A DNA stretch of 21,752 bases from Loktanella sp. UBA3435 (GCA_002378665.1 DFSO01000033.1:34307-56058), one strand, 5' to 3'. Positions 1 through 7,766 are shown, counted from the first letter of the stretch. Notes: generated from the sequence alone by a model not told the origin. Numbers and translations are program-made.

Positions 1-153
1 GATGATCCTTTTGAGCACAGCGAAATTCTGTCGGACATCAATAAGGACCTAAACCATGGCTCAATCGCAGACCGTATGGCCGACGCGGGCTACGGTGACG
101 CCACCCGCGTCACCGCCCAATCCGTCCTCGACCGCATCAAATCCACAAAATAA
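1..153 (+). CDS. 3' end of an unknown protein (partial)
   Basis: Frame 1 is open from the first base to a TAA at 151-153 and gives the last 50 residues of a protein whose start lies outside the window. The fragment is hydrophilic and mixed acidic/basic, with GYGDATRVTAQSVLDRI near the end and a final KSTK. Codon use matches the genes that follow, and the next gene has its own ribosome-binding site 10 bases after this stop, so this is a credible gene end rather than chance. It is on the same strand as plsC and cdsA and may belong to the same transcription unit. I do not recognise the family and assign no function. Confidence 0.6.
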   Translation, partial: DDPFEHSEILSDINKDLNHGSIADRMADAGYGDATRVTAQSVLDRIKSTK

Positions 154-175
154 CTATTCAATCGGAGTAAAAACG

Positions 176-455
176 ATGACCAACACAAAATCAGACAACG
201 CCCTCATCATGTTCTTTAACGGCGCAGCAGTGCTCGTGGCCTACGGGATGCTTGGCCTCTCGCTCTACCTCTCAACCGAGGTCCCGCTTTCTACCAAAGG
301 CTTCTGGGGCATTGGCATCCTCTTGCTAACCCTCGCGCTGGTGAACTTTGTGAAATACCGCTTTCACGATCGCCTCTCAGAGGACCGTATCCAGCGGCTT
401 GGAAGACGCCCGCAACGAGAAGCTTTTGTCCGACTACGTCAGCGACAAAGACTAA
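176..455 (+). pseudogene. small two-helix membrane protein, apparently frameshifted near 400
   Basis: Translation starts at ATG 176, eight bases after a GGAG at 164-167. The product has two predicted transmembrane helices (about residues 9-31 and 42-60) followed by the charged stretch VKYRFHDRLSEDRIQRL. At about 400 the reading appears to slip. In frame 2 the tail becomes arginine-rich and low quality and runs to a TGA at 539-541. In frame 3 it continues naturally as EDARNEKLLSDYVSDKD and stops at 453-455. One extra G in CTTGGAAG (399-406) would explain this and would restore a protein of about 92 residues. Alternative: the frame-2 version is real, since its stop overlaps the plsC start as ATGA, but its tail crosses a repeat-like hairpin. 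A sequencing error cannot be excluded. Function unknown. Confidence 0.5.
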
Positions 456-472
456 TCTGCAATAAACAAATG

Positions 473-498
473 GTGGGATGGGTTAAAACCCATCCTAC
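473..498 (+). repeat. REP-like palindromic hairpin upstream of plsC
   Basis: Two 12-base arms (473-484 and 487-498) pair with a single G-T wobble around an AA centre. The core is GGATGGGTT/AACCCATCC. No T-tract follows, so it is not a classic rho-independent terminator. Its form resembles short GTAGG(G/A)TGGGTT palindromes that I remember as recurrent between genes in Rhodobacterales. It sits between the small membrane-protein gene and plsC and could act as a 3'-end stabiliser or be a dispersed repeat. No second copy is visible in this window. Confidence 0.6.
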
Positions 499-537
499 TC
501 ACTTCCATATCTTCATACCTTTGCTAAGGTTCGTTTC

Positions 538-1179
538 ATGAACATCTTGCGCCCCCTCGCCGCCCGTATCGTCGGGCAATCTATCCGCCTCTTCGCGCGC
601 GCGATTACCGCCGTGCGGGCCGATTGGCAGGGGATCGAACCTATTCCGCGACAGCGGGTCTATTACTCCAACCATACCTCCAACGGTGACATGCCGATGA
701 TCTGGTCGGTGCTGCCCCCCGCCCTGCGACGCGACGTGCGCCCGGTGGCCGCCGCCGATTACTGGCTGAAAAACAAGCTGCGCGCTTTTGTTGGCCCCGA
801 GGTCTTCAACTGCGTTCTCATCGACCGTCGCCCCGAAGTGGACGACAAGCCGATGGACAAAATTCTCGCGGCCCTCGACGAAGGATCATCCCTGATTATC
901 TTCCCCGAAGGCAACCGCAACATGACTGACGCGGATTTGCTGCCCTTCAAGGCAGGGCTTTATAACATGGGGCTTGCGCGGCCCGACGTTGATCTGGTGC
1001 CAACATGGGTCGCCAACCTCAACACCATCATGCCCAAAGGCGAGATCATCCCGCTGCCCTTGATTTGCACCGTCACCTTTGGTGCATCCGTGCATGTGCA
1101 AAACGGCGAAAGCAAAGACGACTTCCTCGCCCGAGCGGCCAAGGCTCTGTCTGACCTCAAACCAGAGGTGGCATCATGA
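538..1179 (+). CDS. plsC: PlsC-type 1-acyl-sn-glycerol-3-phosphate acyltransferase
   Basis: 213 residues. The acyltransferase block I motif H-X4-D is HTSNGD (His46 to Asp51) in the context YYSNHTSNGD. Block III is FPEGNR (about residues 122-127), close to the family FPEGTR. The family acylates lysophosphatidic acid at sn-2 to give phosphatidic acid at the inner membrane; the exact acceptor here is inferred. ATG 538 follows AAGG at 526-529. The stop overlaps the start of the next gene (ATGA at 1176-1179), which implies translational coupling to the CdsA-type enzyme. That pairing fits successive steps, from phosphatidic acid to CDP-diacylglycerol. The protein is short for PlsC and lacks a strong N-terminal membrane helix. 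Confidence 0.85.
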   Translation: MNILRPLAARIVGQSIRLFARAITAVRADWQGIEPIPRQRVYYSNHTSNGDMPMIWSVLPPALRRDVRPVAAADYWLKNKLRAFVGPEVFNCVLIDRRPEVDDKPMDKILAALDEGSSLIIFPEGNRNMTDADLLPFKAGLYNMGLARPDVDLVPTWVANLNTIMPKGEIIPLPLICTVTFGASVHVQNGESKDDFLARAAKALSDLKPEVAS

Positions 1180-2120
1180 ACACCACGACAATCGACATCA
1201 TCTGGCTGAGCCTCGGCGCTTTTGCGATCCTTGTCGGCCTCACGTTCTTTGGCGAGGTCCTACGCGCCCGCCAAGACCCAAACACGCAAAACCCCGTTCT
1301 CGAAACCTTCATGACCCGCGTGCAAAGCTGGTGGGGCATGGTGATCCTCATCGGCCTTGCCATGCTGACGGGCAAAATCGGGGTCACGGTGCTATTCGCT
1401 TTTGCATCCTTCGCAGCACTGCGCGAATTCCTCACACTCACGACCAAGGCACAGGCAGACCACCTGTCACTCGCGCTTGCGTTTTTCGTGATCATGCCGC
1501 TGCAATATTTCTTTGTCGCGATGGAATGGTCGGGGCTCTATGCGATCTTCATCCCCGTTTACGCGTTCCTCTTGCTACCCATCGTTTCGGCCTTGCGCGG
1601 CAACGCCAACAGGTTCCTGATCCGCGTCGCCGAAACCCAATGGGGCCTGATGATCACGGTCTACTGCGTCAGCCACGTGCCCGCCCTGATGAACCTCAAC
1701 ATCGCAGGACAAGGCGACCGCGCGATCTTACTCGTGACCTTCCTCGTGATGGTCGTGCAGCTTGGTGATCTGTTGGAATACTTCTTTGGCCGCCGCTTTG
1801 GCCGCACCAAAATCGCAGCAGGCCTGTCACCAAAAACATGGGAAGGGGTCGCTTGCGGCGTGATCTCTGCGATGCTGATCGGCGGATTGCTCAGCTGGAT
1901 CACACCATTTGGCCTCTGGGGCGCAATGGCCATGGCAGGCATCGCTTCCTTGACGGGCATGTTCGGCAATATTGTTGTCACAGCGATCAAGCGTGACCGT
2001 GGTGTCAAAGACTGGTCACACTTGATCCCTGGGCAAGGCGGTTTTGTCGATCAACTCGACAGCGTCATTTTCGCCGCGCCGATCTTTTACCACCTCACCA
2101 AATTTTATGGGGTTGCCTGA
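1176..2120 (+). CDS. cdsA: CdsA-type phosphatidate cytidylyltransferase
   Basis: 314 residues, rich in hydrophobic helices (for example around residues 10-26, 49-65, 100-130 and 220-255), as expected for an inner-membrane enzyme that makes CDP-diacylglycerol from phosphatidic acid and CTP. The family signature is at the C-terminal end: KRDRGVKD (residues 272-279), then LIPGQGGFVDQLDS. In the classical signature these positions read PGHGG and DRxDS, so His is replaced by Gln287 and Arg by Gln293, while the aspartates are kept. The gene overlaps plsC by 4 bases. It may be a second CdsA paralogue rather than the essential housekeeping copy. Its last 16 bases overlap the convergent CAP-domain gene remnant. 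Confidence 0.83.
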   Translation: MNTTTIDIIWLSLGAFAILVGLTFFGEVLRARQDPNTQNPVLETFMTRVQSWWGMVILIGLAMLTGKIGVTVLFAFASFAALREFLTLTTKAQADHLSLALAFFVIMPLQYFFVAMEWSGLYAIFIPVYAFLLLPIVSALRGNANRFLIRVAETQWGLMITVYCVSHVPALMNLNIAGQGDRAILLVTFLVMVVQLGDLLEYFFGRRFGRTKIAAGLSPKTWEGVACGVISAMLIGGLLSWITPFGLWGAMAMAGIASLTGMFGNIVVTAIKRDRGVKDWSHLIPGQGGFVDQLDSVIFAAPIFYHLTKFYGVA

Positions 2121-2611
2121 CTTTCGGTTGCCATCACAAGAACCCAAGTTGTAGTGCGCCCCGATCCTGCCATACCAAGGCCGAACTCTTCGAGGGTCGT
2201 CGCATTCATCATCGCGTCATGGGCCGGTGAGTTTTCCCAACCAGTAATGGCGCCAGCTTAGGATTGTTGTCCCCGCGCGAGGTTTTCGCCGTAAGCGATA
2301 GGAATGTAGCCCTGCTCAAGAATACGGTCACGCACATCATCACCCTCAGGCGAATTATGAGCAAAATAACCGCGATCAACCATATCGTCTGCGTGGCCCT
2401 GGGCCGCCGCATCCAGACGGCTGTCATAGGTGACGGCACTCGCGCCATTCCCGATGCGCACATTGTTCAAAATGCGCCCAAAAGTCTGGTCTTCATTTTC
2501 CCTGCCGTCAACGCCGCCAACTGAACCGCCATCTGGCAACTCAATACTGGTGCCACCACAGGCCGACAGGCCCAAAAACGCGGTAACCGCAATAATTCCG
2601 AAAGATTTCAT
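2105..2611 (-). pseudogene. CAP/SCP-domain lipoprotein, interrupted by an in-frame stop
   Basis: From ATG 2609-2611 (AGGGA nine bases upstream) the frame encodes a lipoprotein signal peptide ending LSAC (Cys18 as lipid anchor). A CAP domain follows, with HADDMVDRGYFAHNSPEG (residues 73-90) and GYIPIAYGEN (101-110). Codon 118 is TAA (2258-2260). The same frame then continues without a shift through AGAITGWENSPAHDAMMN and FGLGMAGSGRTTTWVLVMAT to a TAA at 2105-2107. These downstream pieces are the missing second half of the CAP fold, including the conserved SPxH histidine. A single substitution such as GAA to TAA would explain the break. CAP proteins are secreted or surface proteins of varied function. 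As it stands only a truncated 117-residue product would be made. Confidence 0.8.
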
Positions 2612-2878
2612 AGCGTGTTTCCCTACCAATTGATTTCTCCGACTGTTGGTCGGAGTATGAAACAAATTTGCTGCCAATTGATAAACGCCAATCAGCCAAT
2701 TCACGGGATCATCATTGCGCCAATTAACTTGAAGGGATGCGTCCTCATCAAACTGGTTGAGATCCGCACTCAACGCACCCCCGCTCGATTCCAGCATAAC
2801 TTCACGGCCATATGCACGGAGCGACCAGCGATTTTGATCGATCGGTGTCCAGCGTTGGTCTTGTTTTACAGCAAACAT
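2258..2878 (-). CDS. unknown 89-residue reading frame running into the CAP gene
   Basis: An ATG at 2876-2878, preceded by a good ribosome-binding site (GGGGAAG, four bases away), opens a frame for about 89 unrecognised residues (MFAVKQDQRWTPIDQNRWSL at the start). It enters the CAP lipoprotein gene in phase, without a stop, and then ends at the nonsense codon at 2258. The signal peptide of the CAP protein begins at internal Met90 with its own ribosome-binding site, so the 206-residue fusion is probably not the natural product. Either the upstream gene has lost its stop codon or only its first part is coding. The part up to about residue 75 is tryptophan- and aspartate-rich, with NDDPVNWLIGVYQLAANL. 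Function unknown. Confidence 0.4.
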   Translation of the reverse strand: MFAVKQDQRWTPIDQNRWSLRAYGREVMLESSGGALSADLNQFDEDASLQVNWRNDDPVNWLIGVYQLAANLFHTPTNSRRNQLVGKHAMKSFGIIAVTAFLGLSACGGTSIELPDGGSVGGVDGRENEDQTFGRILNNVRIGNGASAVTYDSRLDAAAQGHADDMVDRGYFAHNSPEGDDVRDRILEQGYIPIAYGENLARGQQS

Positions 2879-2886
2879 ATCTTCCC

Positions 2887-3093
2887 CTATTTTCGTTCAA
2901 GGTCAGCAGGCCCGACCCTATCAATCACAAGCACCATCCACTCCAGTATGGCTTGCTGATCCTGTGCCAGTTGGGCGTCACTTTGTAGATCCACAGCGAT
3001 ATCCCTGAGGTCCGGCCACCGTTTGTAAAAATCAACAAGATCTTCGATGGCGAGATGAGCATTTGCGGTTCGCATTCTGTCGGCCCCGGTCAC
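2887..3093 (-). CDS. small hypothetical protein
   Basis: 68 residues if translation begins at GTG 3091-3093 (GAGG nine bases upstream), or 62 from ATG 3073-3075. The sequence is helical and acidic, with DLVDFYKRWPDLRDIAVDLQ and ILEWMVLVIDRVGPADLERK. It stops eight bases before the next frame's ATG (2878), whose ribosome-binding site lies in the gap, so the two look like one small operon leading to the broken CAP gene. It is transcribed away from the SARP/TPR gene at 3215, with 121 bases between the two starts. I do not recognise the family. Confidence 0.5.
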   Translation of the reverse strand: MTGADRMRTANAHLAIEDLVDFYKRWPDLRDIAVDLQSDAQLAQDQQAILEWMVLVIDRVGPADLERK

Positions 3094-3214
3094 AGGAAAT
3101 TACCTCACAACCTTAGCTAGCCTGCGGACAGGGCGTGCGTGAATAAACTGTGAACTTCCTTGGAAGGCGCTCACGGGAAGTGTTAAGGTCATATGAAAGC
3201 TGGGGGGCTTCACT

Positions 3215-4894
3215 TTGGGCGCAACACTAGAGATATCCCTCTTCGGGACTTGCCTTGTGAGGGTAACGGGCGGTGAACCCTGCGAAATCAGAGGGGCAAA
3301 GCATCGTGCCTTGATCGCATTATTGGCGACCGCCCCACTTGGGCGACGCACCAGGAGCTATCTACAAACAACACTTTGGGGCTTGGCTGACTACGACAGC
3401 GGGCACCAAAATCTGCGTCGCGCCTTGTCGGATTTACGCAAGCTGTTTGGGACCCATTTTGATCGGTTCTTTCATATAACCAACGGCGACGTCGAAATCG
3501 ACCTCGTCCATGTGACCTATATCGGCGACCCAAATGCAGGCCCGTTTTTGGATGACCTGAACGTGTCCGCGCGTGAATTCTGCTCTTGGGCGGCAGGCGT
3601 CCACCAAAACCTCCGCCAAGTCTTGGCACTTTACCAATTGGCCCCGCAGCGCACCAAAGGCCATGCTCGCCCAAGGATCACTGCTTTGCCTTTGGCAGTC
3701 TTAGGCAACGATCCCAACTTGCGAATCCTCGCCGATTGGGTCGCCGAAGAAACCTGCCGCTCGCTATCTCGCTCAAACTTGCTCAGCGTCATTTCGCACC
3801 TCTCTAGCTGTGCGATGGCGCAAAAGATGATCAATATCACCGAGGTGCGAAATACCTTAGAAGTTGACTATCTCGTTACGGGCACATTGCGCCGCCAAGG
3901 CAGTGAAATGATCGCGGACTTCGAGTTCGTTGATGCGGCCAACGGGACAATCCTGTGGAACAGGCACTTGTCTTGCCCCGCGGATCAATTCACCGACGAA
4001 CTCCAAGGCCGCCTTGTCAATGTGATCCAATCCATCGGCCAATCAATCGCCAATAGCGCGATCGAGTGCGTGCGTGACCGCCCGATGCCGCAGGTTGCCG
4101 ACCATGATCTGGTGATCGCAGGTGTATCGCTCATGCATCGCAGTCCGATGCGTGATTTTATTTCGTCGCGCGATTATCTGATCGAGGCCAGCACCCGCAT
4201 GCCAAAATCGCCCGACGTCCATGCGTGGCTTGGCAAATGGTATGTGCTCAGCGTCTTCAAAGGTTTTACAACTGACCGCGCAGGCGACACACAAAAAGCG
4301 CTAGATTGCACAGCCCGCGCGCTTGATATCGATCCGCGCAGCAGCTTTAGCCTGACCATTGACGGGTTTGCACAAAACAACCTTTTGAAAAATATGGACG
4401 TCGCTGAAAAACGCTACTCCGCCGCCCTTGACGTCAATCCAAACGAAAGCCTGTCTTGGCTTTTGCGCGGGGCTTTGATGGCCTTTCAAGACGATGGCGC
4501 TGCGGCCATTCGCGCCACGCAAACGGCGCGTAAACTTTCGCCCATCGATCCATTTAGCTATTACTACGACAGCCTTGCCAGTACAGCTTATATTGCCGCG
4601 GAAGACTTTACCAACGCGCTGATTTGCGCTGAAAAATCACTCTGCGTGAATGATCGGCACCTTTCAACTTTGCGCACGCGCACGACCACACTTCATTTCC
4701 TTGGGCAACACGAAGACGCCCGCGCCTCCGCGCAGGATCTGATCCGACGTCATCCAGGGTTTAGTATCGATGAATATAAATTGAACCACCCCTCAGCTGG
4801 CAATCGCGCAGGCCAAAGGGTCATCGAGGCACTGACCGCGTCAGGCATCCACGAGCAAAACAGCAAAATAACAAGGCGCAATATGGTGGATTAG
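3215..4894 (+). CDS. SARP-like DNA-binding / TolB-like / TPR regulatory protein
   Basis: 559 residues, probably cytoplasmic, with no signal peptide. Residues 1-95 resemble the winged-helix head of SARP/OmpR-type regulators: ISLFGTCLVRVTGGEP, then AKHRALIALLAT, then LWGLADYDSGHQNLRRALSDLRK. Residues about 150-265 match the TolB-like module often found in adenylate-cyclase-type proteins (ITALPLAVLGNDPN, then LEVDYLVTGTLRRQGSEMIA, then TILWNRHL). Residues about 330-500 are TPR-like helical pairs (AARALDIDP-type ends such as ALDIDPRSS and ALDVNPNES). No cyclase or kinase domain is present. The start is TTG 3215-3217, since a TGA in the same frame at 3194-3196 excludes anything much earlier; a G-run at 3202-3207 can serve as ribosome-binding site. 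The role is inferred to be transcription control with a protein-binding tail; targets are unknown. Confidence 0.72.
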   Translation: MGATLEISLFGTCLVRVTGGEPCEIRGAKHRALIALLATAPLGRRTRSYLQTTLWGLADYDSGHQNLRRALSDLRKLFGTHFDRFFHITNGDVEIDLVHVTYIGDPNAGPFLDDLNVSAREFCSWAAGVHQNLRQVLALYQLAPQRTKGHARPRITALPLAVLGNDPNLRILADWVAEETCRSLSRSNLLSVISHLSSCAMAQKMINITEVRNTLEVDYLVTGTLRRQGSEMIADFEFVDAANGTILWNRHLSCPADQFTDELQGRLVNVIQSIGQSIANSAIECVRDRPMPQVADHDLVIAGVSLMHRSPMRDFISSRDYLIEASTRMPKSPDVHAWLGKWYVLSVFKGFTTDRAGDTQKALDCTARALDIDPRSSFSLTIDGFAQNNLLKNMDVAEKRYSAALDVNPNESLSWLLRGALMAFQDDGAAAIRATQTARKLSPIDPFSYYYDSLASTAYIAAEDFTNALICAEKSLCVNDRHLSTLRTRTTTLHFLGQHEDARASAQDLIRRHPGFSIDEYKLNHPSAGNRAGQRVIEALTASGIHEQNSKITRRNMVD

Positions 4895-4907
4895 GTCGGC
4901 CTAAATC

Positions 4908-4937
4908 CTTGGTGGCGATCACAGGACCGCCACCAAG
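4908..4937. terminator. bidirectional hairpin between convergent genes
   Basis: A perfect 10-bp stem (CTTGGTGGCG at 4908-4917 with CGCCACCAAG at 4928-4937) and a 10-base loop lies between the stops of the SARP/TPR gene (4894) and transaldolase (4947). A smaller hairpin, TTAGG/CCTAA, is at 4891-4904. There is no T-run on either side, so it is a likely 3'-end or termination structure for both strands but not a textbook rho-independent terminator. Confidence 0.65.
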
Positions 4938-4946
4938 TCTAACGCA

Positions 4947-5891
4947 TTAGGCTAGCTTTTCAGCAACCAAAGCGATCAATTTCTTATGGTCGGCGTCAAA
5001 GTTGCGGATACCTTCCGCGAGCTTCTCCGTGGCCATCGCGTCGCTGTTCATCGCCCAACGGAAACGGGCCTCGTCCATATGTACTGCCGCCACGCCGCTT
5101 GCGTTTTCAGGCGACAAAACGCGCGGCAGAACCGCACCTTCGCTTTGCAATTCATCGAGCAACTTTGGCGCGATTGTCAGGTTATCACAGCCAGCCAGCG
5201 CCTTGATCTGATCCACGTTGCGGAACGACGCGCCCATCACAATCGTCTTGATGCCATTCGACTTGTAATAGTCATAAATGCTGCGCACCGACTTCACACC
5301 CGGATCCTCGTTTGGCGCGTAGCTATCTTTGCCCTCGGCCTTTTTGAACCAATCGGTGATACGGCCCACAAATGGCGAAATCAGGTAAGCATCTGCATCC
5401 GCGCAGGCCACCGCTTGCGCCATCGAGAACAGCAGCGTCAGGTTACAATCGATGCCCTCTTTCTGCAAAATCTCGGCGGCCCGGATACCTTCCCAAGTGG
5501 CGGCCAACTTAATCAGAATACGATCCTTATCGATTCCCCGCGCGGCGTAATCGGCAATAATCGCACGCGCGCGGGTCACGGAGGCGTCAGTGTCAAACGA
5601 CAAACAAGCATCCACTTCGGTCGATACACGCCCCGGCACCAGCTTGGTCAATTCCGCACCAATCGCCACGGTCAATGTCTCGGTCAATGCATCAGCCGAC
5701 AGGCCCGCTGCGCGACCCTTTGCGATCTCTGCTGCGATCATATCGGTGGATGCAGGGTCTTTGAACGCTGCCAAAACCAGTGATGGGTTCGTCGTGCAAT
5801 CTACTGGCGCATAGCGCTTTACGGCGGCGACTTCGCCAGTGTCCGCAACCACAACGGTCATTTCTCGCAGTTGATCAAGTACGCTTGTCAT
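4947..5891 (-). CDS. tal: transaldolase
   Basis: 314 residues, close to the 317 of E. coli TalB, so this is a full-length class I transaldolase of the non-oxidative pentose phosphate pathway, moving a dihydroxyacetone unit between sugar phosphates. Markers are DCTTNPSLVL (residues 31-40), the Schiff-base lysine in ILIKLAATWEGIRAAEILQ (Lys128), NLTLLFSMAQA and SPFVGRITDW. The chosen start is ATG 5889-5891, with GGAG seven bases upstream. An in-frame ATG five codons earlier at 5906 is less well placed. It lies downstream of tpiA on the same strand, 98 bases away, and both act on triose phosphates. Confidence 0.95.
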   Translation of the reverse strand: MTSVLDQLREMTVVVADTGEVAAVKRYAPVDCTTNPSLVLAAFKDPASTDMIAAEIAKGRAAGLSADALTETLTVAIGAELTKLVPGRVSTEVDACLSFDTDASVTRARAIIADYAARGIDKDRILIKLAATWEGIRAAEILQKEGIDCNLTLLFSMAQAVACADADAYLISPFVGRITDWFKKAEGKDSYAPNEDPGVKSVRSIYDYYKSNGIKTIVMGASFRNVDQIKALAGCDNLTIAPKLLDELQSEGAVLPRVLSPENASGVAAVHMDEARFRWAMNSDAMATEKLAEGIRNFDADHKKLIALVAEKLA

Positions 5892-5924
5892 GTTTCTTCT
5901 CCTCATGTCCGCAATGCGCGGCGC

Positions 5925-5947
5925 GGCAATTACACCGATGTAATGCC
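5925..5947 (-). terminator. possible weak hairpin between tpiA and tal
   Basis: GGCAATTAC (5925-5933) can pair with GTAATGCC (5940-5947), leaving one bulged A and a 6-base loop. It lies between the stop of tpiA (5990) and the start of tal (5891). No T-run follows, so it may reduce or process the transcript rather than end it. Confidence 0.3.
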
Positions 5948-5989
5948 GAAATTATTATAAACTTGCCAGCGGCCCCAGCCATTTTTTCA

Positions 5990-6727
5990 TCAAACAGTTG
6001 CGCTCAGTGCTGCAACAATTGGCGCAAAATCAGCCGCCTTCAACGCCGCACCACCAACCAATGCGCCATCCACATTGGGCAGCGCAAAAATCTCTTCCGC
6101 ATTCGACGGCTTTACCGACCCACCATAGAGCAATGTCATCGGCGCACCGCCAAACCGCGCGGCAAGTTCCGCACGCATAAACGCATGCACTTCGGCGATT
6201 TGTTCCAGCGTTGGCGTGCGCCCCGTTCCAATCGCCCAGACGGGCTCATAGGCGACAACAACGGTGTCAGCCGTGCATCCGTTAGGCAGCGATCCCGCCA
6301 ATTGCGCGCCTACAACTGCCAACGTATCGCCCGCGTCACGCTGCGCTTCGGTCTCGCCAACACAGACAATCGCGATCAATCCCTCAGCCAAAACAGCCTG
6401 CGTTTTCGCCAACACAATCGCGTCAGTCTCGCCATGATCGGCACGGCGCTCGGAGTGGCCAACAATAACGTAACTCGCTCCCGCATTCGCCAGCATCGCA
6501 GCCGAGACATCGCCCGTATGGGCGCCACTTGTTTTCGCGTGACAATCTTGGCCGCCAACATGCAGCGGCGTATCGAGCGCAAGAATACTCATCCGGTCAA
6601 TCAAGGTCGCAGGCGGACAAATCAACACCTGACATTTTGGATCACCAATCGCAGCAATGAGGCGTTGAACCTCGCCAAGGTTGCTGCCCAGCCCATTCAT
6701 CTTCCAATTGCCAGCCGCTAACTTCAT
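5990..6727 (-). CDS. tpiA: triosephosphate isomerase
   Basis: 245 residues, usual length for the family. It interconverts dihydroxyacetone phosphate and glyceraldehyde 3-phosphate in glycolysis and gluconeogenesis. The sequence shows GNWKMNG (Lys9), VIVGHSERR (catalytic His91), AYEPVWAIGTG (catalytic Glu161) and the phosphate-gripping LLYGGSVKP. The TIM motif reads SGAHTGDVSA, with Asp where many homologues have Glu. ATG 6725-6727 is preceded by GGGGAG at a suitable distance. It sits between the MYG1-family gene and tal, all on the minus strand, with about 100-base gaps that could hold separate promoters. Confidence 0.96.
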   Translation of the reverse strand: MKLAAGNWKMNGLGSNLGEVQRLIAAIGDPKCQVLICPPATLIDRMSILALDTPLHVGGQDCHAKTSGAHTGDVSAAMLANAGASYVIVGHSERRADHGETDAIVLAKTQAVLAEGLIAIVCVGETEAQRDAGDTLAVVGAQLAGSLPNGCTADTVVVAYEPVWAIGTGRTPTLEQIAEVHAFMRAELAARFGGAPMTLLYGGSVKPSNAEEIFALPNVDGALVGGAALKAADFAPIVAALSATV

Positions 6728-6836
6728 CTTTACTCCCCTGCGCGGCCCATAGGTAGCAAGGGCCTAACTAAATCACCAATTGAACTGGATGATAGCACGC
6801 AGACAGACGCGCATGGAAGCGTCCAAAACGTGTTGA

Positions 6837-7766
6837 TCAACTCGCGGGGACTGCAAGGCTTTCGACGGCAATCCGCGCCAATTCCATAATCGCATCGCGC
6901 GAATTAGCCACAGCTAGGAAACGGGCGTTGTGGCAGAACTTCGCACCCGTCACGCCGCTCGCCTCTTCAAGAGCCGCGTCCGACAAACCTGCCCATGCTG
7001 CGGGCAAATCGGCGCGTTGTTCAAACGTGTCTTGCGACAATTTAATCCCGTTCAACATCCACTCAGTACCGCGCGGGTTCACCACAAACATGATGTGATC
7101 CGCACCAGATTTATCCAAAACGGCGCCGTAAGGCATCCCCATCGGCAATTCCAAAATCGCCGACGTTCCAGCCGCAGTGATCGCATCAGCCACAATCGCC
7201 GATGCGCGCGCTTTTGCGGCTTGGTTACGCACAGAGGCCTCAACGAATGTCCGCGCAATGAGCAAAGCCGCGAAAAACGCGTCGTCATCTGCAGTCGGGG
7301 AAGTGTCATCAAATACCGGCTTCAGGCTCCCCAAAAGCGCAGGAAACGTCATGTTCGACAATGGCCCTGCAACCGACGGCTCCATCGCGCCGTTATCCAG
7401 CAGATCAATCGGCAGCACAAAATTCGTGTCAAACTTCTGATGAATTGCGTCAACATCGCTCGCGGGTACGTCCATCGCAGCGAGATACGCGTGGCCATAA
7501 TGCGCCCAGATCAGGCCAAACGAGCTATAAGGCTGGCCATCCTCGCGCAGCGGATTAGGGCGCTGGTGGTGGTCAAAAATTTGGGCTTCGGCATTATAGT
7601 CGCCGCCGACATCATAAATCACTTTGTCAGCTGCAGGGATCAGCATGTCACGATCACGGGTTCGCAAAACCTTCGCATCTGGGAAAATCTTCGTCAGAAT
7701 TACTGTCGAAAGGGTCTCGTCAGCGTGGAAACCACCAGAATGTGTAACAAGTTTTGTGATCGTCAT
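6837..7766 (-). CDS. MYG1-family protein (DHH-like metal-dependent hydrolase)
   Basis: 309 residues. Motifs diagnostic of the MYG1/UPF0160 family are near the start: HSGGFHADE (residues 9-17), DRDMLIPAADKVIYDVGG (about 38-55), FDHHQRPNP and SSFGLIWAHYG. These give the Asp/His metal-binding set of the DHH phosphoesterase superfamily. The eukaryotic member is a 3'-5' RNA exonuclease in nucleus and mitochondria; the bacterial role is not settled, so an RNA- or nucleotide-processing function is inference. The start ATG 7764-7766 follows GGAG with a seven-base spacer. A strong terminator of the upstream gene lies 26 bases before its start. Confidence 0.9.
   Translation of the reverse strand: MTITKLVTHSGGFHADETLSTVILTKIFPDAKVLRTRDRDMLIPAADKVIYDVGGDYNAEAQIFDHHQRPNPLREDGQPYSSFGLIWAHYGHAYLAAMDVPASDVDAIHQKFDTNFVLPIDLLDNGAMEPSVAGPLSNMTFPALLGSLKPVFDDTSPTADDDAFFAALLIARTFVEASVRNQAAKARASAIVADAITAAGTSAILELPMGMPYGAVLDKSGADHIMFVVNPRGTEWMLNGIKLSQDTFEQRADLPAAWAGLSDAALEEASGVTGAKFCHNARFLAVANSRDAIMELARIAVESLAVPAS

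Noticed and set aside
56..175. Earlier start at ATG 56 for the small membrane protein
   Set aside because: It overlaps the end of the preceding gene and would add a proline-rich out-of-frame leader; ATG 176 has a proper ribosome-binding site.
5780..6721. Long plus-strand frames opposite tpiA and (6930-7835) opposite the MYG1-family gene
   Set aside because: Arg/Gln/His-rich antisense frames over genes with clear catalytic motifs.
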